Of a stretch of 64,000 nucleotides of DNA, positions 23,201 through 33,458 are shown piece by piece (within the stretch, counting starts at the first letter, position 1; every line of letters begins with the position of its first letter). The stretch comes from Kingdonia uniflora (Eukaryota > Streptophyta > Magnoliopsida > Ranunculales > Circaeasteraceae), in the NCBI GenBank assembly GCA_014058105.1, contig JACGCM010001747.1, positions 2,852,001-2,916,000 on the forward strand. Reading direction: 5' to 3'. The translations under genes were made by a program, and so were the position numbers. Below the pieces are notes generated by a model. It saw only the letters and a list, made by a program, of their open reading frames with translations. It did not search any database and was not told the DNA's origin.

Positions 23201-23588
23201 GATTTCAAATCTTCCATTTGAAAAGCAAGGTCCAGGCTTCAGTTAAGTTCACGGAGCTATAACCAACCCATAAAAATCAATTAAAGAGAGAGAGAGATAG
23301 AGAGGGAGAGAGATAAAGAGAGAGAGAGAGAGAGATGCTTTCATAAAAATTTAGAGATCAGTCTTAAATCAACCTTGGTAAGCAATGTCTAGGGTGAAAT
23401 AGAGTTTGTGGTCATCACCCAATAAAATTCCAAAATCAAACCTGCTGCTCTTGTAACGAAAACACGAATTGGGTCTTTTGCCATTAATGAAAATGAAAAA
23501 ACTTCTGAGATTGAAGAGAGAAGAATTTGAGATAGAAATATTTTCATAGCTTACCTATAAGATTTAGAGATCAATCTTCAGTAGGGGA

Positions 23589-23635
<47 letters not shown>

Positions 23636-23965
23636 AGATTAGGTTTGAGTTATAAGAAATCCTTATTTTTAATACAGGGAAGAGGAAAATTAAAATTAGG
23701 ACCTTTTGTTTTTGCGGTATTTTTTTTACCCCTAAACTTAAACTATTAGAGATGACCAGGTCTAGGAGTCCTTAAACTTATACAATTAGGGACAACCAAA
23801 TCAAGCAGTCCATAAACTTATACAATTAGGGACAGATTAATTATTTCTGTCTCATAATCTAAAATATAAGAGACTAATTCAAAATTGTCCCAAATATTTA
23901 TTTTTTTGAGACAAATTTTACTCCGTCTCTAATACCTGGTCCCTAATAATAATTTTTTTGTAGTG
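20207..23965. mobile_element. Non-autonomous CACTA element, 3.76 kb
   Basis: The termini are CACTACAAAAAAACTACC at the left and AATTTTTTTGTAGTG at the right, an inverted repeat starting CACTACAAAAAAA. Subterminal zones carry many TTAGGGACGG/GTCCCTAA-like words in both orientations, as expected of CACTA (En/Spm) elements. The flanking trinucleotides are CAA (left) and CGA (right). The homologous site in element B supports CGA as the original, so the duplication is CGA with one later G-to-A change at a CpG. The interior has no recognisable transposase. Two GA microsatellites sit near the right side (23284-23334 and 23587-23638). Confidence 0.88.
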
Positions 23966-25461
23966 CGAACTTCCAAAAATACCGTCTCTACCATTCTTGA
24001 CACATATGACAGATTTGTTACTTAGCAATTACAGAAAGCTGGTCACACCGATGACCTGCCTTCAACAGAAGAACCTACAGAGTACATTAACATTAATGGA
24101 CCTAGCATGGGTACTTATATTGGCACCACTTTAGTACGAAAAGGAATCCCTCATTCACTTTTTACGAATGAACCATGACATCTTCACTTGGGCTTTCGAA
24201 GAAATACCAGGAGTCGACCCAGCTAAGGCATGCCACAGATTGAGCATCAACAATAATGCCACAACGGTCAAACAGAAGCAAAGAAGACTATCACCTCATC
24301 TTCGAGATGAGGTTATCAATGAAATCGATAAGTTGATCAAAGTCAAATTTATTCGAGAATATAGGTACCCAGATTGGATCTCCAACAACATCGCAGTTCC
24401 AAAGAAGAATGAGAAAGTTTGAGTTTGCGTGGATTTTATAGATCTAAAAAAATACTCCAAAACACAGTTTTCCTCTTCTAATAATTCATCAAATTCTTGA
24501 TTCAACGACAGGACATGAGCTCTTATCTATTATGGATGCTGCTTCTGGATACAATCAGATACCTCTCTTAGACGACGATCAGGAAAATACCACTTTCATC
24601 ACTAAAAGAGAACTCTATAGTTACAGAGTCACACCTTTCGGACTGAAGAACGCAGGAGTGACTTATCAAAGATTAATGACGACAATGTTCAAAGTACACT
24701 TGGAGAAAATTGTTAAAGTCTACATCGATGATCTATAGTGTAAAAGCTTACAATCAAAAGACTATATCATCGACCTCTCCACAGTCTTCCATATTCTACA
24801 CTCATATTGGATATGACTCAATCCTGATAAATGTCAATTCAGAGTGCACTCAGGCAAGTTCCTCGGCCATCTCATCAACAAGAAGGGTATTAAAGTCGGC
24901 CCAAATCAAATTCGAGCTCTTCTCAACTTGCCCTCTCTAAAAACAAAGCAAGACGTTCAAAAGCTAGTTGGCAAGAATACTGCTATCAATCGGTTTGTCT
25001 CTAAGTCTTCAGATTGATGCCCATGGATTTTCTTACTACTCCAAGGGTATACCAAACGTGGAAAGGTTCAGCCCAACGAAGAAATATGGTGGACAGACGA
25101 ATGCGAAGCAGCCCTTCAAGAACTCAAAACCTATCTAGGGAAGTCTCCCATCATGAGCACCTTGATAGATAATGAGGAACTGATCATCTACCTCGCGGTT
25201 ATAGAAAATTCTATCAGCTCGGTCCTTATTTGACTTGAGGAAAAGGCCAAAAAACTAATATATTTTATCTGCAAAACCCTCACTCTGGCAGAAACACAGG
25301 CTTTTAAGATCAAACGACTCATTCTAACTCTTGTTTACACTTCACAGAAGCTTAAATACTACTTCTAAGCTCATTCCGTCAAGGTTAAGATGAACTACCC
25401 ACTCTGAGATGTTTTGTCTAAACAAAGAAAAATTACAAAGCGTACAACAATAGTTCGTTAG
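23966..25461 (+). pseudogene. Reverse transcriptase and RNase H of element A (first part)
   Basis: After the protease remainder (TVSTILDTYDRF), RT is clear: AFEEIPGVDPAKACHRLSIN at about 24190, KQKQRRLSPHLRDEV, an IVDFIDLKK-like region with stops, SIMDAASGYNQIPLLDDDQE at 24532, TPFGLKNAGVTYQRLM, and the catalytic YIDDL at about 24721. It is followed by the connection region (FLGHLINKKGIKVGPNQI) and the first RNase H up to VQQ-stop-FV at 25461. There the frame is split by element B and resumes at 39752 with SLGEHDIKFEQRYPEKGQA. There are several stops and frame breaks. In life the region would copy RNA into DNA. Confidence 0.88.
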
Positions 25462-26019
25462 TATAATGGCCAAATTCCATAGCTCGATATAATTAGGACT
25501 TAGCTATCACACCAATGAACCTGTTACACCACTCTACTGGAAAGTAAGAAATAAAGACAGGTGCTTTTAGCGTGGAAAACCTCTGAATATGTAAAAAACT
25601 ATGACCTCATGTGGAGGATTTTTGTAAAAGTCTCTTTATTGTTTTGAGTAAATATTTCTATTACAAGTAATCTCTAGAATATATTAATGCCTTTGATCTC
25701 GTAAATAAGAAGTTTGAGTAATTTTTCTGGTCCCTGTCTCTTCTGGAACTTCTCCTTTTTAAAGGCTTCTCTACAGCTCTCCATCGTGCTAGAACATGTT
25801 TTCCGAATAATGTGGTTAATGGCGGTTGACTAAATAACTGACAGGTTCATGGGAGACAGGTGTCTTTAACTGAATAACATTTTCTGGGTTTAGCTCGATA
25901 CACGTTCTTGAGTAGTTTGTGGGGCTGGGTGGAGTGTTTGACTAGAGTGTTGTGTGCTGAAATTGCGTGAACCTGAGATAGAGGTAAATCGAACTGAGTT
26001 CGAGGAATAATCCCCTACA
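25462..26019 (-). repeat. 3' LTR of element B
   Basis: On the + strand it runs from TATAATGGCCAAATTCC (TG changed to TA) to AATAATCCCCTACA. It contains the shared Tat-LTR block TTTAGCGTGGAAAACCTCTG at 25567. The TATA box seen in the other LTR (reverse complement TTTTTATA) reads TTTTTAAA here. Confidence 0.92.
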
Positions 26020-26033
26020 ATCGCCCCCTTGCA
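26020..26033 (-). other. Polypurine tract of element B
   Basis: The minus strand reads TGCAAGGGGGCGAT directly before the 3' LTR start TGTAGGGGATT. The same GGGGGCGAT precedes the 3' LTR of element A. It would prime second-strand synthesis. Confidence 0.85.
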
Positions 26034-26254
26034 ACCGAAGTCACGAGTGGCTTTGGTTGAAAAGGAGTATGTGTACAATCGTAATTTCGAAATGGAGCAA
26101 TGATGGGGTTTGACTGGGTAGAAGTTACGTGATATTGGGAAGTGATAGGAATTAAATGATGATGCGGATGTATGTGACGGTTTGTATTTGAATAGTCGCG
26201 TCAATAATAAATGATGACGCTTGGGAAAACGTACTTGCACAATAAAGTTAGGGT

Positions 26255-26262
26255 TATATAAA
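26255..26262 (+). promoter_or_regulatory. TATA box of antisense block alpha, element B
   Basis: TATATAAA lies 75 bases upstream of the alpha ATG (26337), on the strand opposite to gag-pol and only 235 bases inside the 3' LTR. Equivalent boxes occur at similar distances in elements A and C, which supports a real promoter rather than chance. Confidence 0.55.
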
Positions 26263-26336
26263 GAGTACCTTGAGCAACTTGTTGGGAACAATTCTTGCAT
26301 GCTTAACTTTATATGAAATTGGTGAAAACTCAAAGT

Positions 26337-26621
26337 ATGGTTCTCGATGAGAGAATTGCGTCTGAAGCGTAGCGGTTGAAGTTGAAGTACTTTGGTGACT
26401 GGTCTTTGGAAACGGCGATCTCAGCGCCTGTTCCTCTGATATATCGAGGCTTGTCGGGAGAGGAAGCGGCTGAAGCTGAGAAAGATTTTTACTATAAGTG
26501 GAGATTTCATGTCTTCGTCTTAACAGGCGAGGAACGTTGGGATTGTCTCCCCACTCTTGCGGAAGACAGGGTTAGGGGTTCATATACAGGGAAAGGTATA
26601 TCTGTGGGGCAGATACGCTGA
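26337..26621 (+). pseudogene. Antisense block alpha of element B
   Basis: It begins ATGGTTCTCG (MVLDERIASEA), has a stop at codon 12, then continues RLKLKYFGDWSLE, APVPLIYRGLSGEEAAEAEK and WRFHVFVLTGEER. Blocks in A (48453 minus) and C (59432 plus) share the start MV, the L-(K/R)-(L/I)-(K/R)-YF motif, the PIPV/PVPL segment and, for C, the EE-x5-YY and FHxF features. A donor-like GTATAT at about 26595 suggests the exon may end there. No known family is recognised. Retention of the same protein in three diverged elements suggests it was under selection while they were active. Confidence 0.6.
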
Positions 26622-27479
26622 TTTTCTGTGGTGCCAGAGATTCTAAGGTTGGGCCCTTTTCATCTCTACCAACTCTGCGGTAGTGGTGGTTATAAAAGAG
26701 GCGGTGATGGCAGTGGAGGAGGGGGACTGGTAGGGAGATTCTGCTGAGGCATTTCCATCGTGGTTTTGTGCTCTGAAGACCTTCCATCTTGTTTTATGGG
26801 TGCCACAATGAGTCTACTGCTTACATAGTTCGTGCTTGGAGTTCGACTGTGCTTCAATCGAGCCATGGAAGTAAAACTTTTTGTTAGTTATACTATTTTC
26901 TTTGCGTCAGGGTAAAAAATCACTAAAGTAAGAAGAACTGGAAAACATGATGCCTCGCCGTGCATGAATGACCTGTAGCTTTGAATAAATAGGGAAAACT
27001 TGTTATCTGTAAAGTACCTGAAGCTCAGTGCTGGACGGATAACATTTTGGTTTATTCATGTGTGAAAACTTGTTATCTATAAATCGTATGTACTATGTGT
27101 GATATGAATAAAAGTTGATTCTCATGAATTTTTGCATAGAAAAATTTCTTGAATCGGCCTGAAATGTGTTGGATGTTAGTTGAATAACTGTTTGATGAGT
27201 GCTAAAACAATGTTGTAATGCTGCTCGAACTGAGATGAATATTTGTTGATATAAAAAATTTATGTTTTACAGGAAATGGATATAAATTTTAGGAAATAAG
27301 TAAACTCGAGCTGCTGTAGGTTGAAAGGGAGAAAATCTGTGGAGCTTAAGGTCGAGTGTAGTAACCAATGAGTGTACTAATGAGGGGATAAGTTATAATA
27401 AGTGAGTCCAATATTTTAGGTTTATGTTACGCGATATTAGATAAAAGCTGAGTGAAAGGAGAAAGCGATTGAGAAATCT

Positions 27480-27487
27480 TATAAATA
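27480..27487 (+). promoter_or_regulatory. TATA box of antisense block beta, element B
   Basis: TATAAATA lies 47 bases upstream of the beta ATG at 27527. The same octamer lies about 40 bases upstream of the beta start in element A (minus strand), and TATATAAA lies about 80 bases upstream in C. Confidence 0.5.
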
Positions 27488-27526
27488 CTGATTGCATGAC
27501 CTGCAAGAACTCGGGGGGAGGTTAGG

Positions 27527-27820
27527 ATGGTGCGGACTCGATCTCAGAAGTTTTGTCATACTGTAGAAGGTCGATTGGCTATAAAAACTGCGGAAGTGCG
27601 GGAAAGAATTTTTGGCTCGCTCAGTCACGATGTTGAGTTACCAATGAGGGTATGTTAGTTCGAAGGGTTAGATGCCAGGAGTAGAGAACTTGAGTATGCC
27701 CGTTACTTTTATGAGTCATTCTTTCGTGTATTCATGAGGGATTCGGTAAAACGAGAAAGGTTGGTGGGTTTGATCGCTGATGTGGAGATCAATTTTAAAG
27801 ACATGAGGATCGGTGAATGA
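27527..27820 (+). pseudogene. Antisense block beta of element B
   Basis: 97 codons from MVRTRSQKFCHTVEGRLAIK through VRERIFGSLSHDVELPMRVC (stop), FEGLDARSRELEYARYFYES and FFRVFMRDSVKRERLV to TGA at 27818. Element A has (I)VRTRSQRALHASEGSLAIK, KVRERIFE and LPESLI at the same relative place. Element C has MVKMGSQRVRQAANGRFHIK and LPEWPLNLIGLDDKGRRAEY. It is rich in Arg, Lys and Glu with no membrane segment, and could be nucleic-acid binding, but I recognise no domain. It may be a separate small gene, because it has its own TATA box, or an exon of a larger one. Confidence 0.55.
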
Positions 27821-28124
27821 TGTGATTAGATGCTGGTTGCTTTAAGTCTTCCAAAGCTATGGTGTAGAGTGTTTTCTTATGAATAAAATAAATGCTAGAA
27901 TATAACATAAATTATATAAGTCGATCGGATCCTCAATAGGGGCGAATCTGTTTTGAGACTGTTCAGCAAACATTTTGAATAAATTTGAATATTTGTACGA
28001 TTTTGTAAATGACGTCAACCACTATAAGTATGATAAACAAGGACTATGAAACAAAAATACGTGAATACAAAAGCTTCTAGGTTTGTTTTATAGAAAAAAG
28101 GAAATAGAGCTCTGACATCCCATA

Positions 28125-28565
28125 ATGCGAGTCATCATGAGTAAGGGGAGGTCAAGAAAAGATATGGAAAGCGGGAAAAAAAATATGTTAAAAAATAAGG
28201 GGAGTTATATTGATGGAAAAGTGGTTTTATCAAAAATGTACAAGGCGTCTGACATGGAGAGTGGAAAGGATGCCCCAGTTCTGGAATCGAGGATGGTTCG
28301 TGCGAGGAGCAATAAATGCCAGCCGCATGAGAGAGAAGAGATAAATAGTTCTTCTTCTTCTCCAAACAATTGTTTTATCACAAAAAACTTGGAGAACACT
28401 CAGAAAGGAAGGCGAAAAATCAGGGGAATAAATCAAGAGTTATCCGAAGACGATAAACGGTTAAAGAGGGCAAAAGGTTCAGGATCTCGCAGGTGGGAAT
28501 ACAGCAGTGTTGTGAGGGGAAAACTTGACTCTACTACCGATTCGCATTCAGATATTGAAGATTAG
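28125..28565 (+). pseudogene. Antisense block gamma of element B, basic N-terminal exon
   Basis: The open stretch of 146 codons is rich in Lys, Arg and Ser (MSKGRSRKDMESGKKNMLKN and SGSRRWEYSSVVRGKLDSTT) and ends SHSDIED at a stop. The corresponding part of element A (minus, about 46620-46228) keeps GKAFLLKRYKTSNINSGRDA and ends SYSDIEG. The homologous place in C (61328-61700) is badly broken. The low-complexity basic make-up suggests a disordered, possibly nuclear-targeting segment. Confidence 0.5.
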
Positions 28566-28764
28566 CAAAGATATATGCAATATACTTTGATATTATATAG
28601 TTTAAAGATATATGTTATACGTGAATGACTGATTAGGGATATATGTTAATATATATATAAGTATACATAGATGGAAGAATGATAAATAATTTAGCCTGTA
28701 TGTAGGTCGAGCATGAGAAGAATCTGTGTAGGTCAAAAATAGTCTTGTAGAGTCTGTTTTTAAG

Positions 28765-31700
28765 ATGGGTAGGCCGTCTGGTGATGAGGCTTTAACCTCT
28801 AGTTGGACGATTGAGTCTGATAGCGGAGGGAAAGGAGGATTAAAACAATTCCCGGGTTTCCCTGGTCAGTTGGTGTTTTATCCTCCGGGTTCTAATACAT
28901 TCAGAGAATTTTGTAAAGCCAAAGGGGCTATAGGAGGGAAGTGGGGTAAATGTGTTGAGTTTGCCGGCAGGCAATTTAGAAGTTGTACGGTAGCAGAGGG
29001 GGAAGAATATTTTTATCTTTTGGCAGATTTGGAAACAGAAAAATTAGATAGGGGTATTGATGAATCGATCTCGTTAGAGTATTTTGATGGGGATGTTCGA
29101 AGAGACATTTCAGAGGGTTTTCTGTGTTACCTATCTCAATTAGAGTATGGGTTGAGCCTCCTCCTCACCAATTTGGCGAAAGGGGTAATGAATGCAATTG
29201 GGGCATGTCCTGTTCAAATGAACGAGAAGATGTTGGAGGTCATAACTGTATGTGACCATCTGAATGATAGGTGGGAAAGAGAAAAAAAAGTGAGGAGGAT
29301 AACCCCTGAGGACGTTCTGCAGTTTTATGGGGTGTAGAATTTTAAGGCTAGTGAGGGGTCGTATTTCTGTGCGAACGTTACTCGGCGTCATTTTTTCAAT
29401 CTGAATTTAGCAGGTTGAACTTGGAATGACGACATCATATGGGTGAAGGGTAATTGCCTTCAAAGAGATGACGAAGAACTTTTGGACCTTCGATTTAGAT
29501 CTGTAAAGCAAAGTAAGTATAGACATGCATAGATAGAATTATTATTATGTTTCTTTGACAAGTGTAGTTGATAGAAAAATGTTTTTATTGCAGGGGTGAA
29601 GTCTATAGTGGAAAGGAAAAAGTCTTTGCTGGACGAGTTTATGAAGGAGGAGACTGAACTCAAACTTGTCTTGGGGGAACTCGGCCTGAGTAGAAAGTAG
29701 ATAGTTGAAAGTAAGTCGATAAAGGTTGTCAAGGTTCAGTCCACTAGATCGATGGCGGGTGTCGATGAAGGAAAAAGGCAAACAAGTAGAGAGGAAGTTC
29801 GAGCTAAGACTCCTGGGTTAGGCAGTTCGGCTCAACCGACTCTTACGACAAACAAAATAGCCCAAAAGTTTTTTAAGAGACAGATAAAAAAGGCTTTTTC
29901 GGCCTCTGGTACCACTGTAAGTGGTGAGGTTGCACAAGGGAAGAGGAGGAGGGTTGAGCCTTTGGGGAACTCAGGAGATAAAGTTGTTGAGGGGCGATCT
30001 GCTTCAATGGATGACCTCAAAGAGGTCAAGGAAAGAGCTAAGTTAGTGATCCTACAAGGAAAAGAAGATACGAGCCAGATGGTAAGTTTATATTATCAGA
30101 TAAAAATGTTTAATATATTTCAAGCTCATAACTGAGGTTGATATAATTTTTGCAGGTTGCTCGTCTTGTCAAGGGGATTTGGCTCGGTATAGAAGAATAG
30201 AAATCCGAGCTGAAGAAGGCGAAGAGCGAGCTGGAGAAAAACCTGGCTCGAGCCAAGACTGACACCCTAAAAGAAGTCAAGTAGCTAAATGCTGTTCACG
30301 CTATGGCGATTAGCCAGTTATTGGTCAAGGCAAAAGCCAGTTTAGACGAGATGGCTGAGGAGCGTGACAGATTAGGTCGTCACTTGATGCTGAAGGGTTA
30401 CTCTCAGGAGGAGGTAAATGCCATTAAGGCTGATACATACGCTGAGGAAGAATAGGAGGAAGCAAAAGTACTGGGGGCCGTGGATGGTCTAGATGGTGTC
30501 TCCCCCAAAATGGTGCTTGATAACCAAGGGGACGATGTTGAGCTCCCCGAAGGTGGGAGTGAGAAGGTTGGGTAGACATGTGTTTTGTCTGAATATTTGT
30601 AAGTTGTATAACTTCTGGGTGGGAAAGGAACTTCTGTATGTTGACATAGTTTATAAATCTTTTGTAGGTAGTTAGAGAGATGAGTCTCAGGATAAATAAC
30701 CTAGAATTTGGACTTGCCAGGGAAAGAGAGACCTCAAAAGCCTTATTGTCTGCCCAAGCGGAGTTGCAGGTTAGATTGGAATAGGTTACTAATTTTTCAT
30801 GTTACACCAGCGCTAAGTTAAGTAAATAGGATATAAATGCATAGCAAAAATCCAACGCTATTAATACCGAGTAGGATATTGAAAGCTTGTACCTTGTACA
30901 CCGAAAGAATACTCATGAAGTGTTCATCTGAGAATCGACTCCAAACTTTTAATCTAAAAGTACTTGGAAACAGATGCTTAGAAACCACGTAATCTTTAGA
31001 ATGTTGTATGTATATGTAGAAATTATACTTTCTGAATCGAACTGCACTAAATCGTCGTTATATGTCTCAGGTCGAATTAGATGCATCTTGCATACGTGAG
31101 GATCACGTACTCATGTGCAATCGAGAATTTGTGGAGTAATTTGATTGGATGAGGGTGGTGAACGAGAACAGGGAGAATCAATACGTAAAAGCATACTTCA
31201 GACTTGAGAAGTTAAATCAGGTCGTCTCCGGCCTGACTCGTCAGGTCGAGGAAAAAAATTATGGGATTAAGAAGGGATTAGAAGATTTATCCGAGGAACC
31301 AGAGTGTACTGAAAATCTTCAACGATAGGTTGATACGTTGGCTGTGAAGGGTAAGTAGGCCGACATGGCTCAATACCGTATCCAGGCGCTGGAACGAACT
31401 AAGGAACTATGTCGATCTGATCTCAATAGATGCGGAATCAATCTGGAGCGAATGAGACATAAATTCATTGGAAAAGATGACGAGTTAAGGGTAGCTCGAG
31501 AAGATCTATCGACATCAGAGGCCATAGCTGAACATTTGGAAACAGCCCTCCCCGCCAAGGACATGGAATTCCGAGAAATGCAGCGCAGGTACGATGACTT
31601 AAACGAGAGAGTTGCTCGACTTAAAGCAGAAAGATATTAAGCCATTGCTTGAGCTAAGAAAGCTGAGGCTAGAAAGTATTCGGGGGGAAGTAGAACTGTG

Positions 31701-32357
31701 ACTAAGGCTCCTCTAGTTCAAGGGGACGTTGTTAGTCTCTCAGATAGCATTAGAGAGCTCAAAAGTGATGTATCTCGAATTTAAGGGCATGTTCAGAAAG
31801 GAAATCCGAATTTAAGAGAATGTCAGCATAAGCTAGATGCTGCTCTTATCAGGGAAAAAGTTTGAGAAGGGGAGATCAGAGCAAAGGAATTGCTATTGAA
31901 GAGGATAGAAGAATTATTGAAAGATCTGCCTGTTAGGGAAGAGTTAAATGCGAAACTTGGGGTACTTCATGCTCGGGTACTAGAATTACAAGCCATGAAC
32001 CTGGCGAAGTCAGTGAAGTATATTGACAAGTTGGAAAAAGATTCAGTCTATCATGAAAGGGTTGATGCGGAAATAATTGTATGGAAAGATACTTGTGCTA
32101 GCTTAAGGGTATGTCTCGAGAGGTTGAAGGCTAGATTTGCAAAAGCGGTAGCACCTGATGTGGCTCGATCTGACTTGTTAAAGGTGATTGTTGCATATTT
32201 TGTAAAGGAATTAAAAAAACTTAAGTCAGAATGAGATATCTTGCTCAAAACTCTGTCAGACCTGGGTTGCACATGTGGAGCGCAGATAGATCGAGGAAAC
32301 TGTTTGGGTGTCATGGAGACCCAACTGGGTCCTCAAAATTTTGACTTTGTAGAATGA
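28765..32357 (+). pseudogene. Antisense gene gamma of element B: PF04195-like domain plus coiled coil
   Basis: First exon 28765-29512: MGRPSGDEAL, a GFPGQLVFYPP segment, YFDGDVRRDISEGFLCYLSQ, LTNLAKGVMNAIGACPVQMN, DVLQFYGV, then two stops and TWNDDIIWVKGN. The pattern resembles Pfam PF04195 ('putative gypsy type transposon'). Intron 29513-29593 (GTAAGT to TTGCAG); exon 29594-30081, basic (IAQKFFKRQIKKAF, GKRRR); intron 30082-30155 (GTAAGT to TTTGCAG). Further exons at 30156, about 30670 and 31075-32357 encode a long coiled coil (MAQYRIQALERTKELCRSDL, LEDLSEEPE, RLKARFAKAV). It ends DFVE-TGA at 32357, just short of the tandem repeat. Several in-frame stops, one at the same place as in A and C. 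Function unknown; exon limits are my reading of splice signals. Confidence 0.7.
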
Positions 32358-32499
32358 GGTAGGGCTGCTATGGCCCGCGAACTGAAAAATAGTCCTCTTG
32401 ATGATGTGGGGGAAAGCATTGCTGACACTCCATCAACAAAAAATAATCTTATGTAATATGATTTTGACATGAAAATAAGTAGAATTGTTGCAGACACAT

Positions 32500-33345
32500 T
32501 ATTGTTGATGAAAGCTAGTATGACCATTGCCTTATCTTGTGTCTGGAAAGATCCTTGATATAAAACAAATTTTTACATTCGTTCTAATAGCAGAAATGTA
32601 GAGGGGTAGCTAGACAAAGTATTATCCTTGATCTAGGCTTATAGAAATGACGTATACATATTGAAAGAGATGAAAGCTAGTATGACCTTTGCCTTATCTT
32701 ATGCCTGGTTGTGTCTTTGATGTGAGACAATTTTTACACTTGTCAAAATCACAAAGCTGCAGAGATTCAGCTGAACCAAGTGTTATCCTCGATCCAGCCT
32801 ACTGATGTAGGCCAAACAAGTTGTGAAGATGAAGACTAGTATTACCTATGTCTTATCTCTTGTTTGGCTCTTTGATGTGGAAAAAGTTTTCACATTTGCC
32901 ACCCTCGCAGATATGTATAGATTCAGCTGAACCAAGTGGTATCCTCGATCCAGCCTACTGATGTGGACTAAACAAGTTGTAAAGATGAAACCTAGTGTTA
33001 CCTATGTCTTATCTCTTGTTTGGCTCTTTAATGTGGAACAAGTTTTTACACTTGCCACCCTCGCAGATATGTATAAATTTAGTTGAACCAAGTGGTATCC
33101 TCGATCCAGCCTACTGATGTGGACCAAACAATTTATAAAGATGAAGACTAGTATTACCTATGTCTTATCTCTTGTTTGGCTCTTTGAAGTGGAACAAGTT
33201 TACACTTGCCACCCTCACAGATATATAGTGGCTGAAGCCAGCGAAGTTCCTTGATCGAACTTGTGGAATGTGGATTGTAAGCTAGTATTATCTATGCCTA
33301 AATCTGTGGAATGTGAACAATTGTTTTGTGAAGAGATTGATATTA
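32500..33345. repeat. 156-bp tandem repeat, about five units, element B
   Basis: ATCCTCGATCCAGCCTACTG recurs at 32785, 32941 and 33097 (spacing 156). A more diverged unit lies upstream (about 32624) and a degraded one downstream (about 33247). The array sits exactly between the 3' end of pol (minus strand, 33459) and the 3' end of the antisense gene (32357). Tandem arrays in this zone are known for Tat/Ogre elements and can seed satellites. Confidence 0.88.
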
Positions 33346-33458
33346 TGTAAAATGAAACTTTCATTAATAAGTTCAGAATTTAAATTGGATGGAGATAAGA
33401 ATCTCACTTTTGGAATTGATAACAAACAGTAAAATATAGAAATGGAGTAGTAAGACGA

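Noticed and set aside
26572..26787. Minus-strand ORF and others opposite antisense blocks of B
   Set aside because: Shadows of block alpha; no similarity to pol and no conservation in A or C.
32500..33345. 156-bp array considered as a centromeric satellite
   Set aside because: Only about five units, confined to the 3' zone of element B, so it is treated as element-internal.
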